The translations under genes and the position numbers were made by a program. The notes below the pieces were generated by a model. That model searched no databases, was not told where the DNA came from, and saw only the letters and a list, made by a program, of their open reading frames with translations. From an uncultured Collinsella sp. (GTDB lineage Bacteria; Actinomycetota; Coriobacteriia; Coriobacteriales; Coriobacteriaceae): a DNA stretch of 38,849 bases. Positions 8,440 through 16,521 of this stretch are shown piece after piece (within the stretch, counting starts at the first letter, position 1; every line of letters starts with the position of its first letter). Location: assembly GCA_934654585.1 (NCBI GenBank), contig CAKUGF010000020.1, forward strand, positions 1-38,849. The letters run 5' to 3'.

Positions 8440-10289
8440 GAAAGATCACTCTCCGTATTGGTTCTTTGGTATCCGAGCAAATATAGGCATATCCCAACGA
8501 TTATAGAGGATAGGATTCCCGCAACCGCCGCCTTGACGACGACCGCGGCCGCAAGGCCGGCAATTTCCATATGGTGTGCAAGACAAAGCGACACCGCGCA
8601 ACCGATGCCGCAGACGGCGATGGCGGCGATGACGGCAAGGTTTGAGCCCTGCTCGGCACGCTTGGCATGGGCGTTGAGCAGCAGGGATGTCAGTGCGGCT
8701 GTTACCGCGACCAGCACAATGGCGGCCCAGAGGAACGCGTCGCCCAGCGCCGCGGCGACGTTGCCGAGTCCCAGCACGCCTCCAGCGGAAAGCGCGACCG
8801 TGGCCAGGCGGGCAAAAAGCGCACCCATTCCCGTGGCGGCGGCAGCACTTGCCGGGCCGAGCCAAAAGGCCGCGATGCCGCCGGCGACCCCGGCGGCAAG
8901 GAGGACGTCGCCAGTTAGACAGCCAAGTGCAAGCGCGCAGGTGAGTGCGGTGCTCGCGGCGGCCTCGGTGCGGCCCCAGGCGATCCACCAGCCGGACATG
9001 GCGGCGGCAAAGATCACCGCAACGGGCAGCATCGACAGGATGCCCTGCGCTTGCATGGTGGCGTTTGCCATAAGCACCAAAAAGCCCACGGCCGAGATGG
9101 CAGATCCAATCTGCGGGGCCAGGCCGGCGGCCGCTCCGATCGCGATGGCCGCAACGATAAGTCCGGGAAGCGCCGCGACGCCGGCCGTTTGCATCAGCAA
9201 AAAGCTAAAGGTGCCGCACGCAAGCGCCGAGATGACGCGCATGGCGTAATCGCGTGCATGGTTCCAGCGCGTGCCCGCCCAGCCGAGCGTGGGGTCGACT
9301 TCGATGACATCGTCCTCGTAGGGTAGTGATTCGATATCGTCTGCCGTGTGTTCGTCGTCCGACAACTCGCCCACCATCTGCTCCAGGCTGCGGCGACCCT
9401 CGCGCACGCTACCCAGGCCGGCGAGCAGCTGGTCGCAAAAGGCCTCGATGCTGTTGGGCCGGTCCTGCGGCATGGGGGAGAGCGCGCTCATCAGCGCGGC
9501 CTCGGCCCCTGGGGGAAAGTGCGGGATCAGCTCGCTGGGGTAGGTGGCGCCGCGGATGATGCGGCCGAGCGAGTCGCCGGGCGTTGCCGCCATAAAGGGG
9601 GCGCTGCCGCACAGGCCCTCGTAGATGACGCAGGCGAGGGCAAAGACGTCGGCGCGTTCGTCGACCGTGCCGGTTTCGATATCGAGCTGCTCGGGTGGCA
9701 TGTAGCCGATGGTGCCGCCGCGCGAGCCGCCAAAGCCGCCGGCAGACGACAGCCGTGCCATGCCAAAGTCGGTGAGCTTTACGTTGCCCGAGTGGTCGAT
9801 GAGCACGTTGGCGGGTTTTATGTCCAGGTGAAGTACGCCGTTGCTGTGGGCGAAGGCGAGCGCCTGGCTCAGTGCGTCGGCAATGGCGGCTGCCTCGTCA
9901 AAGGTGAGCGAATGGCCGTCCACGCGATGCAGGAACTCGGCCAACGACATGCCGTCGACATATTCCATGACCAAGTAGGCATAGGCGGTGTCGTGCGTAA
10001 AGTCGATAACCTGCACGATATTGGGATGCTGAAGCATGGCGGCGGTGTGGGCCTCGCGCAGCACATCCATGATGTCGCTGGCGGGCATGCCGGCGCCGCC
10101 CGTGAGGGGAATGCGCTTAATGGCGACGCGGCGGCGCAGATGCGTGTCGCGGCAGATCTCGATGGAGCCAAAACCGCCGGTCGCGAGCGTCTCGAGCGGC
10201 TGGTACCGCTTGAGCAGGTCGCGAGAGCTGGTGCCCTCCAAGGGAGCGTCCGGCGAGAACCGGGCGGTATGTTGCGAGAAAAGCGGCAT
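8436..10289 (-). CDS. Ser/Thr protein kinase with polytopic membrane C-terminus
   Basis: This 617-residue kinase opens the growth-control operon. The kinase domain (about 30-290) has the glycine loop TGGFGS, K58 in VAIK, catalytic loop H154-L-D156-I-K158-P-A-N, DFG D174 and PPEQ. The Arg of the usual HRD is Leu, which makes it a non-RD kinase; such kinases often do not need activation-loop phosphorylation. An acidic linker (about 290-345) leads to about 265 strongly hydrophobic residues with roughly ten membrane spans, ending in a short Thr/Ser tail. No extracellular sensor domain is visible, so a signal would have to be sensed inside the membrane. The ATG at 10289 is chosen because GAGGG is correctly spaced; a TTG two codons earlier lies too close to it. 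It holds the place where Mycobacterium has no kinase, while pknA is missing. Confidence 0.88.
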   Translation of the reverse strand: MPLFSQHTARFSPDAPLEGTSSRDLLKRYQPLETLATGGFGSIEICRDTHLRRRVAIKRIPLTGGAGMPASDIMDVLREAHTAAMLQHPNIVQVIDFTHDTAYAYLVMEYVDGMSLAEFLHRVDGHSLTFDEAAAIADALSQALAFAHSNGVLHLDIKPANVLIDHSGNVKLTDFGMARLSSAGGFGGSRGGTIGYMPPEQLDIETGTVDERADVFALACVIYEGLCGSAPFMAATPGDSLGRIIRGATYPSELIPHFPPGAEAALMSALSPMPQDRPNSIEAFCDQLLAGLGSVREGRRSLEQMVGELSDDEHTADDIESLPYEDDVIEVDPTLGWAGTRWNHARDYAMRVISALACGTFSFLLMQTAGVAALPGLIVAAIAIGAAAGLAPQIGSAISAVGFLVLMANATMQAQGILSMLPVAVIFAAAMSGWWIAWGRTEAAASTALTCALALGCLTGDVLLAAGVAGGIAAFWLGPASAAAATGMGALFARLATVALSAGGVLGLGNVAAALGDAFLWAAIVLVAVTAALTSLLLNAHAKRAEQGSNLAVIAAIAVCGIGCAVSLCLAHHMEIAGLAAAVVVKAAVAGILSSIIVGICLYLLGYQRTNTESDLS

Positions 10290-10437
10290 GGCCAACCCTC
10301 GTGCGTTTAAAGTTCGTTTGCGAGCGGCGGGCGCGGGGCCGGGCCGTTCGCGGTGGCATAGATGCTGCTAGTGTAGCACGCTCAGGTGGGCGACATTCAA
10401 TTTAAGCTCCGTCTGGGGTTTGTGCCCCGCGGTTTGC

Positions 10438-11157
10438 TTAGCGCTTCTTCTTCTTGTCCTTCTTCTGCTTGCGCTGCTTGCCTTTGCCGTCCTTGGGTTC
10501 GCTTTCCTGCTTGGCCTCGGCGGCAGCCTTCTCGGCCTTCATCTTCTTCTTTTTGGTCTCGATGCGGAGTTTTTTGTTGATACGCGCCTTGAGGAAGGGG
10601 CCAAACTGCTCGGCATCGCCACGGACGAAGGTGTCTTTAGGAATCGTCACGCCCTGGTCGGCGAACATGGCCACAAAGATGCGCTCGCCGTCGAGCACAT
10701 GGTCGAGCTTCTCAAACGGGAAGAACTGCGATTTGCCGCTCTTGCCCCACACCATCAGGCCGTCCTCGTTGGCGGCGACGCGGCGGTAGCGGCCGCCCAT
10801 GGACTCGTCGGCCTCGACGGCATCGATAAAGTCGCGGGCGAGCGTGTGGTGCAGATTCTTGCTCCACCAGGCCAAAAAAGCGCCGAATACGATCAGGACG
10901 ACGCCGAACTTGATCCAGTTTCCGCCGGCCACCAGCATGCCAACACCCAGCAGGGCGGAGATGGCGGCAGCGACGTACAGGGAGCCACGGCGCCTGGGCG
11001 AGGCGACCAGACGTGCGAAGTCGGTGACGAGGTCGTTTTCGTATTGGTATTCGTTAAGGTAGAGGATGCCGTCATCGGCTGCGGCTTGCGCCTCGAGCGC
11101 GACCTCGACTTGGTCGGCTGCTTCGGAGGGAACGAGGTTGCTCTCTGCGTCTGCCAT
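10438..11157 (-). CDS. membrane protein with YcxB-like C-terminal domain and Lys-rich tail
   Basis: A 239-residue protein of unknown role. An acidic N-terminus is followed by two adjacent hydrophobic segments (about 60-95) and a soluble region of YcxB-like appearance (about 100-195: a short repeated beta pattern containing a GKSGKSQFFPFEKLDHV-type stretch). The last 45 residues are a highly basic Lys/Glu tail with runs of KKK that could bind nucleic acid or acidic lipid. The family call is by resemblance only. AGGAG lies about ten bases upstream of the ATG. It is divergent from dnaX and separated from the kinase operon by about 150 bases, so it is probably transcribed alone. Confidence 0.7.
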   Translation of the reverse strand: MADAESNLVPSEAADQVEVALEAQAAADDGILYLNEYQYENDLVTDFARLVASPRRRGSLYVAAAISALLGVGMLVAGGNWIKFGVVLIVFGAFLAWWSKNLHHTLARDFIDAVEADESMGGRYRRVAANEDGLMVWGKSGKSQFFPFEKLDHVLDGERIFVAMFADQGVTIPKDTFVRGDAEQFGPFLKARINKKLRIETKKKKMKAEKAAAEAKQESEPKDGKGKQRKQKKDKKKKR

Positions 11158-11193
11158 GCTCTTTGGACTCCTATCGCGGCGGGCTCGCCGTAC

Positions 11194-11204
11194 GGGTTAT
11201 TATG
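11194..11204. promoter_or_regulatory. overlapping divergent -10-like elements between the membrane protein and dnaX
   Basis: The GGG-TTATTATG stretch reads as TATTAT (11198-11203) on the plus strand toward dnaX and as CATAAT (11204-11199) on the minus strand toward the membrane protein. No good -35 is seen on either side, so this is a weak prediction. Shared sequence would make the two promoters compete. Confidence 0.3.
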
Positions 11205-11272
11205 GATGCAGTATGCCGTGCGACCGCATGGCCGCCGCGGCAACAAGACTCAGTATACCCGGGGGAGCACCC

Positions 11273-13747
11273 ATGGAATCGTTGTACCGAAAGTATCGCC
11301 CGCTCACCTTCGACTCCGTGGTGGGCCAGCAGCATATCGTCTCGACGCTCGAGCACGCCATCACCGAGGGGCGTCTGTCCCATGCGTACCTGTTCTGCGG
11401 ACCGCGCGGCACGGGCAAGACCACTATGGCGCGCATCCTTGCCAAGGCGCTGCTGTGCCGCAATGCCGAGGCGGCGCGTGCCGAGGGCGCGAGCGGTTGC
11501 ATGCCCGACGGTACCTGCGAGGAGTGCGAACTTATCGCCGAGGGCAACCACCCCGATGTCTACGAGCTCGATGCCGCAAGCCGTACGGGCGTGGACAACG
11601 TACGCGAGGAGATCATCAACTCCGTCAACTTTGCCCCGGTGCGCGGCAAGTACAAGATCTATATCATCGACGAGGTCCACATGCTCACGACGGCGGCGTT
11701 TAACGCGCTGCTCAAGACGCTCGAGGAGCCGCCGACGCACGTGATCTTTGTGTTGTGCACCACCGATCCGCAAAAGATTCTGGAGACCATCCTCTCGCGC
11801 TGCCAGCGCTTCGATTTCCATCGCATCGGCAACGAGGATATCGAGCATCGCCTTGCCTATGTGTGCGAGCAGGAGGGCTTTGATTACGACGACGAGGCGC
11901 TGGCCATCGTAGCGCGCCATGCCAAGGGCGGCATGCGCGACGCGCTTTCCACGCTGGAGCAGCTGAGCGTTTTTGGCAACGGAACCGTGCATGCGGACGA
12001 TGCCCGCTCGCTGTTGGGCGAGGTCTCGGACCAGATTTTGGGCGAGTTTGCCGCGGCGGTTGCCAAGCGCGATGTTGCAGAGCTTTACGGTCTCATCCGT
12101 GCACAGGTCGAAGAGGGCAATGACCTGCTGGAATTGACGCGCGACCTGGTGGCGCACGTGCGCGACGTGTATGTGGCCTGCGTTGCCGGCGCCCGTGCCG
12201 AGCTGTTTGAGGGCGGGGCCGAGCAGGCCGAGTCGCTTGCCGCCGAAGCCGCCGCCTTTGGCGAGCATCCCGCCGACCGCCTGGCCCGTGTGCTGACGGT
12301 GCTCGACGACGCCGCGCTGGAGATGAGGGGCGCGAGCGACGTGCGCCTGGTGCTCGAGATTGCCTGCACCCGTCTGACGCGCCCCGAGGCCGATCTGACG
12401 ATTGAGGCTTTGGCCGAGCGCGTGGCACGCCTGGAGGCCAGGGTCGCTAACGGCGCCGTGCCGGCGAGCGTGGCTGCTGCTCAGGCTGGTGTGCCTGCAG
12501 CTGTCGCTGCTGCACATGTGGCGACGCAGCAGCCGACGCTCATCTCGGGTGCTCGAGCTGCCGCTCCGGCTGCATCCGCGGCCCCCGCTGCGGCGCCGGC
12601 ACGTCAGGGCGGCATGCCTTGGGACCGCGGCGCTACGGCCGCTCCGGCGGCTCAGCCTGCCGCTGCGCCGGCCTCTGCGTCTGCGGCTCCTGCGCCGGCG
12701 CCCAAGCCTGTGACGCCTGCGCCTCAGCCCGTTGCGGCTTCTGCGCCTGCCGCATCGCCCGCGCCGGCATCCAAACCCAACAACGCCGCCCAAGTTGCCG
12801 CCGCTGCCGCCGCCGAGACCCCCGCGGTCGAGGACGCCGGTGAGCTGCAGCGTAAATGGGCCGAGGTCGTCGAGCGCGTTAAGACCCGCCAGGCCTCCTA
12901 TGCCGGCTTGCTGCTCAACGCCCGCGCTACGGCCGACGATGGCTCCAAGCTCACGGTCTCGTTCCCCGCGGGCTCGACCTTTGCTATCAAAATGCTCGGC
13001 CGCGCCGATACGCAATCGGTGGTTTTGCCGACGGTCTGTGCGGTCTTCGGTCGTCGTACCGTCGACTATGTTCTGGATGGGGGTGGCACGCCGGCTCCTC
13101 AACATGAGGAGCATTCTCCATCTGCACGGGCTGCGGTATCTGTGGACCCGCAACCCGTGTCCTCGGCGGCCCCTGCATCTTCGAGCGTCAGCGTGCCGCA
13201 GCAGCAAACGGCACCGGTAGCAGTACCGACCCCGTCGGCGCCTAAGCCCGTCGCGCCCAAACCCGCTGCCCCGGTGCCCGCGACCAAACCTGCTGCCCCG
13301 GCGCCCAAGTCATCCGACCTGGGCAAGGCCCCGTGGCTGCGTTCGGACAACCCGGCTGGCGCTCCCGCCACGGGCAAGCTGCCCACCGAGCCCGCGCCCC
13401 GTGCGCCCGAGCGCTCTGCCACTCCCAAAGCTCAGCCTGCCACGCAGTCCGCGCCGTGGGAATCCGAGCAGGTGCCCTACGACGACGCCATGGTCGGCGG
13501 CTTCGCTGGCGATGCGGGCGGGGACGATCTGCCTCCGTTTGACGTGCCCGGCGCGGGTCCGGAGCCCAAGCCCACCGCGCCTGCAAACGACGACGCCCCC
13601 GCGGCTCCCTGGGAGTCCAATCCCGGCGCCGGCAGCCCCTTCGGTCACCAGGGCGCAGCCCCGAGCATCCCGCAGACCGAGGACGAGGCAAAAGCCCTCA
13701 TCCGCAGCGTCTTCGGCCAGGCTACCATCTTCAAACCGGTGGAGTAG
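11273..13747 (+). CDS. dnaX: DNA polymerase III subunits gamma and tau
   Basis: The clamp-loader ATPase of the replicative polymerase, 824 residues. The AAA+ part (about 1-240) has Walker A GPRGTGKTT (K49), a zinc-binding set C62, C76, C82, C85, and Walker B IYIIDEVH; the CTTDPQKILETILSRCQRF stretch is typical of DnaX. The collar domain follows to about 370. The rest is long and Ala/Pro-rich, with only a short conserved island near 520-600 (ELQRKWAEVVERVKTR). This linker is much longer than in Escherichia coli and is typical of high-GC Actinobacteria. The start at 11273 is preceded by GGGGGAG; the open frame extends upstream but lacks a ribosome site. No slippery heptamer for a tau/gamma frameshift was noticed. 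It is divergent from the preceding gene and lies upstream of ybaB and recR. Confidence 0.97.
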   Translation: MESLYRKYRPLTFDSVVGQQHIVSTLEHAITEGRLSHAYLFCGPRGTGKTTMARILAKALLCRNAEAARAEGASGCMPDGTCEECELIAEGNHPDVYELDAASRTGVDNVREEIINSVNFAPVRGKYKIYIIDEVHMLTTAAFNALLKTLEEPPTHVIFVLCTTDPQKILETILSRCQRFDFHRIGNEDIEHRLAYVCEQEGFDYDDEALAIVARHAKGGMRDALSTLEQLSVFGNGTVHADDARSLLGEVSDQILGEFAAAVAKRDVAELYGLIRAQVEEGNDLLELTRDLVAHVRDVYVACVAGARAELFEGGAEQAESLAAEAAAFGEHPADRLARVLTVLDDAALEMRGASDVRLVLEIACTRLTRPEADLTIEALAERVARLEARVANGAVPASVAAAQAGVPAAVAAAHVATQQPTLISGARAAAPAASAAPAAAPARQGGMPWDRGATAAPAAQPAAAPASASAAPAPAPKPVTPAPQPVAASAPAASPAPASKPNNAAQVAAAAAAETPAVEDAGELQRKWAEVVERVKTRQASYAGLLLNARATADDGSKLTVSFPAGSTFAIKMLGRADTQSVVLPTVCAVFGRRTVDYVLDGGGTPAPQHEEHSPSARAAVSVDPQPVSSAAPASSSVSVPQQQTAPVAVPTPSAPKPVAPKPAAPVPATKPAAPAPKSSDLGKAPWLRSDNPAGAPATGKLPTEPAPRAPERSATPKAQPATQSAPWESEQVPYDDAMVGGFAGDAGGDDLPPFDVPGAGPEPKPTAPANDDAPAAPWESNPGAGSPFGHQGAAPSIPQTEDEAKALIRSVFGQATIFKPVE

Positions 13748-13771
13748 CCGCACTTCTAGGTGTATTTGCGA

Positions 13772-13807
13772 TATTATGCAAGTGTGAATTATTCAATCTT
13801 GCATAAT
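13772..13807 (+). promoter_or_regulatory. inverted repeat and TATTAT -10 upstream of the DUF234 ATPase
   Basis: Two perfect 10-base arms, ATTATGCAAG (13773-13782) and CTTGCATAAT (13798-13807), are separated by 15 bases. TATTAT at 13772-13777 fits a -10, which would put the repeat across the -10 and the first transcribed bases. GCATAAT occurs a third time at the start codon. The whole stretch is far more AT-rich than its surroundings. An operator for self-regulation is the simplest reading (inference). Confidence 0.55.
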
Positions 13808-13820
13808 TCAGGAGTGCATA

Positions 13821-15227
13821 ATGTTTGTCGGGCGCGAAGCGGAGCTTGCAAAACTCGAATCCCTTTATGAGCAGCGTTCTTTTCAGACGGCAGTCGTGTA
13901 CGGTCGTCGACGTGTGGGAAAGACGACGCTGATTAACGAGTTCTGCCGTGGTAAACGGACACTCTCGTTTACCGCTCTCGAGCAAAGCGACGCCGACAAT
14001 CTTGCGGATTTCAATCGCGCTATCGCCAGCTTCTTCAATCTCCCCACATCGCTTGGCGGGTTCTCGTCTTGGACCGATGCGTTGTCCTTCATCGCCGATC
14101 GGGCGCGCACCGAGCGGTTTGTCTTTGTGTTCGACGAGTTTCCCTATGCGGCGATGCGCAACGAGGCGCTGCCTTCGATTTTCCAGGTCGCCATCGACAA
14201 GGCCTTCAAGGAAACGGACGCTTTTCTCATTCTTTGTGGCAGCAATCAGGGTTTTATGGAAAGCAATGTGCTGGGACGTAAAAGCCCTCTGTTTGGCCGG
14301 CGCACGGCTCAAATCAAGGTGCGGGACCTTGGATTCAAAGATGCGGCAAAGATGCTTCCGGGCTTGAGCGTTCAAGAGGCCTTTCAATTCTATGGCTGTT
14401 TTGGCGGTGTTCCGTACTATCTGCAGCAGGTAGATCCGAGCGTAGGGTTCAAGGAGAACCTGGCACGGCTTTACTTCGATCCCATGGGGTTTCTCTATGG
14501 TGAGCCGGAGGGCTTGATTCGTCAGGAGTTCCAGGAGCCGGCAATATACAACTCGATCTTGCGGGCTGTAGCTGCCGGTGCAAACCGTGCGAAGCGGATT
14601 GCCGACCGCGTAGGGATCGCCCAGACAACGCTACCTCGCTATCTCAAGGCGTTGGAATCGGTAGGAATCATAGAAAAGGCCGTTCCGTTTGGCGAGAACC
14701 CCGAAACGAGCAAGCGCGGCATTTATAGACTGTCCGAGCCGTGCTACGCGTTTTGGTTCCGGTTCGTTATGCCGTATTCGTCCGATATCGAGGCGGGTTT
14801 GGGGCGAGCGGTCGTCAGCGCGCTTCCAGAAGAGCAGCTGAACGAATACCTGGGCCATCGGTTCGAGGCGTTGTGTGCCGAGTGGATGGTCGAGCAGGCG
14901 AAACAGGGTAAGCTGCCGATTCCGGCAACAGCGGTGTCGTCGTGGTGGGGAACGAATCCTGCCAAACGGGCTCAGGATGATATTGATGTCTTGGCTGCAG
15001 ATCGCGTGTCAAAACGTTTGGTGATCGGCGAGTGCAAATATAGGGAATCGTTTGACGAGTCGGCAGAGATTGACGACCTCGAAAGCAAGCGTGGCCTGGT
15101 AAAGGGCTATGTTGCCTCTCATTTCATGCTGTTCTGCAAGCACGACGTGAGCGCCGCTACAAAAAAGAAGCTCGCCGCGCGCGAAGATTGGCGAATCGTA
15201 ACGTTGGAGGACATGTATATCGACTGA
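13821..15227 (+). CDS. AAA ATPase (ATPase_2 type) with C-terminal DUF234 nuclease-like domain
   Basis: A 468-residue protein of the archaeal-type ATPase family, most of whose members are of unknown function. It has Walker A GRRRVGKTT (K34), Walker B FVFVFDEF (D105, E106) and a winged-helix-like region (about 255-295: ANRAKRIADRVGIAQTTLPR). The C-terminal DUF234 region carries D389 and E404-C-K406, the spacing and order of a PD-(D/E)xK nuclease centre. A good AGGAG site lies seven bases before the ATG. It lies between dnaX and ybaB, genes that are usually adjacent, has lower GC than its neighbours and brings its own promoter region. This looks like a horizontally acquired gene. DUF234 ATPases are widespread in mobile and accessory DNA; a defence or DNA-processing role is possible but not shown. 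Confidence 0.85.
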   Translation: MFVGREAELAKLESLYEQRSFQTAVVYGRRRVGKTTLINEFCRGKRTLSFTALEQSDADNLADFNRAIASFFNLPTSLGGFSSWTDALSFIADRARTERFVFVFDEFPYAAMRNEALPSIFQVAIDKAFKETDAFLILCGSNQGFMESNVLGRKSPLFGRRTAQIKVRDLGFKDAAKMLPGLSVQEAFQFYGCFGGVPYYLQQVDPSVGFKENLARLYFDPMGFLYGEPEGLIRQEFQEPAIYNSILRAVAAGANRAKRIADRVGIAQTTLPRYLKALESVGIIEKAVPFGENPETSKRGIYRLSEPCYAFWFRFVMPYSSDIEAGLGRAVVSALPEEQLNEYLGHRFEALCAEWMVEQAKQGKLPIPATAVSSWWGTNPAKRAQDDIDVLAADRVSKRLVIGECKYRESFDESAEIDDLESKRGLVKGYVASHFMLFCKHDVSAATKKKLAAREDWRIVTLEDMYID

Positions 15228-15263
15228 GGTAGCGTGTCCGCCCCGCCCGCTTGCCCCGCGCCG

Positions 15264-15272
15264 TGGTACGAT
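15264..15272 (+). promoter_or_regulatory. extended -10 promoter for ybaB-recR
   Basis: TGGTACGAT is a good extended -10 (TG, one base, TACGAT) about 75 bases before the ybaB start. No -35 is seen at the right distance, as is common with extended -10 promoters. It would allow ybaB-recR to be transcribed separately from dnaX, which the inserted ATPase gene has moved away. Confidence 0.45.
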
Positions 15273-15347
15273 TTTTAAGTTTGAAAGTCCCGCCGCACTT
15301 CGGCTGCCCTCGCAGCCTGTCGCGCGGCCGCACGTAAAGGAGCCATC

Positions 15348-15668
15348 ATGGCCGGTATGAACATGCAGCAGATGATGAAGCAGGCCCGCAAGATGCAGGA
15401 GCAGCTTGCCGCCGCGCAGGAGAACCTCAAGTCCCAGACCGTCGACGCCTCTGCCGGCGGCGGCATGGTCAAGGTGACCGTCAACGGCGAGATGGAACTC
15501 GTCAACCTCACCATCGATCCCGACGCGCTCGATCCCGAGGACGTCGACATGCTGCAGGACATGATCATGGCTGCCGTCAACGAGGCCGTTCGCGGCGTCA
15601 ACGAGCTCGCCAACAAGCAGATGGGTGCCATTACCGGTGGCCTCAACATCCCGGGCATGCCGTTCTAA
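15348..15668 (+). CDS. ybaB: YbaB/EbfC nucleoid-associated protein
   Basis: A small (106-residue) DNA-binding protein that forms dimers and helps organise the nucleoid. The helical Gln/Met-rich N-terminus ([15 protein letters not shown]), the central [16 protein letters not shown] strand pair and the [14 protein letters not shown] helix are all typical. The glycine-rich end [10 protein letters not shown] is intact. AAAGGAG lies upstream of the ATG. It precedes recR by 13 bases, the usual pairing. Confidence 0.95.
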   Translation: MAGMNMQQMMKQARKMQEQLAAAQENLKSQTVDASAGGGMVKVTVNGEMELVNLTIDPDALDPEDVDMLQDMIMAAVNEAVRGVNELANKQMGAITGGLNIPGMPF

Positions 15669-15681
15669 GACGCGCATATAT

Positions 15682-16278
15682 ATGAGTGCCAACCACAGTC
15701 TGCAAAAATTGCTTGATGAGCTGGGCCGCCTGCCGGGCATTGGCCCCAAGTCGGCCCAGCGCATCGCCTATTACCTGCTCGAGGCCGATGCCGAGGAGGC
15801 CCGCCGCCTAGCCGAGGCTATCCTGGAGGTTAAGCAGGAGGTTCACTTTTGTAGCCGCTGCTTTAACTACGCCACTGCCGACGAGTGCTCCATCTGCCAG
15901 GATTCGATGCGCGACACCACCCGCATTTGCGTGGTGGGCGAGCCGCGCGACGTTCAGGCGATCGAGCGCACGGGCAGCTACCATGGTCTCTACCATGTGC
16001 TGGGCGGCGTGATCAGCCCCATGGACAAGATCGGCCCCGAGCAGCTGCATATTCGCGAGCTGCTGGCGCGCTTGGGCCACGAGGATATCCACGAGGTCAT
16101 TATCGCCACCAACCCCAACATTGAGGGCGAGACCACGGCGAGCTACCTGGCCCGTACCATCAAGCCGCTGGGCGTTGAGGTGTCGCGTCTGGCGAGTGGC
16201 CTGCCCGTGGGCGGCGACCTGGAGTATGCCGACGAGCTTACGCTCGGACGCGCCATCGAGGCCCGTCGCGCGATCTAG
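15682..16278 (+). CDS. recR: recombination mediator protein RecR
   Basis: A 198-residue protein that acts with RecF/RecO to load RecA on gapped DNA. It has the helix-hairpin-helix [17 protein letters not shown], a four-cysteine zinc finger (CSRC...CSIC, about 55-70), and a Toprim domain beginning [15 protein letters not shown] with the [10 protein letters not shown] stretch. Length is normal. No strong ribosome site precedes the ATG (CGCATATATATG), so expression may depend on coupling to ybaB 13 bases upstream. An upstream in-frame extension overlaps ybaB and is unlikely to be used. Confidence 0.96.
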   Translation: MSANHSLQKLLDELGRLPGIGPKSAQRIAYYLLEADAEEARRLAEAILEVKQEVHFCSRCFNYATADECSICQDSMRDTTRICVVGEPRDVQAIERTGSYHGLYHVLGGVISPMDKIGPEQLHIRELLARLGHEDIHEVIIATNPNIEGETTASYLARTIKPLGVEVSRLASGLPVGGDLEYADELTLGRAIEARRAI

Positions 16279-16354
16279 CCGCCGGGTGCTCCGCGGCATG
16301 GCTTGCCGCCCTGTCGCACGGGGTGCCCATAATTGGGCTCGCGTTCGTGCGTTT

Positions 16355-16437
16355 GTTGCACAACAAACCTGCTCCGTATCCGCTTATCGCGTGGACGGGT
16401 TCGCTTGCGTCCCATATTTTGCCATTCGTTGCGCAAC
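16355..16437. promoter_or_regulatory. pair of GTTGCRCAAC palindromes upstream of the second kinase module
   Basis: GTTGCACAAC (16355-16364, within an 18-base near-palindrome 16351-16368) and GTTGCGCAAC (16428-16437) share the same 10-base dyad. Their centres are 73 bases apart, close to seven DNA turns. The second lies about 17 bases before a candidate -10 (16454). This arrangement would suit a looping regulator. Its identity is unknown. Confidence 0.4.
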
Positions 16438-16450
16438 CTTTTGGGTTCGC

Positions 16451-16459
16451 TGATACACT
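16451..16459 (+). promoter_or_regulatory. extended -10 for the second kinase module
   Basis: TGATACACT fits an extended -10 (TG, one base, TACACT). A transcript would begin at about 16465, on or next to an ATG in frame with the first module gene. See the leader hairpin entry for the consequence. Confidence 0.4.
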
Positions 16460-16481
16460 CAACTATGGATATGTATGAATG

Positions 16482-16506
16482 CGCCGCTCTTGAGCGGCGT
16501 GTTTTT
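16482..16506 (+). terminator. hairpin with T-tract in the leader of the second kinase module
   Basis: CGCCGCTC (16482-16489) pairs perfectly with GAGCGGCG (16492-16499), followed by TGTTTTT. It has the shape of an intrinsic terminator. It is 200 bases past recR but only about 15 bases after the predicted transcript start and just before the GGAGGAG site of the next gene. It could end read-through from recR or act as an attenuator for the kinase module. Confidence 0.55.
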
Positions 16507-16521
16507 GTTGGAGGAGAACGC

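Noticed and set aside
11171..13207. long open frame opposite dnaX
   Set aside because: dnaX is certain from its motifs; the opposite frame encodes Arg-rich sequence with no domain.
16325..16338. GCCCATAATTGGGC as a recR terminator
   Set aside because: The stem is only five pairs and no T-tract follows.
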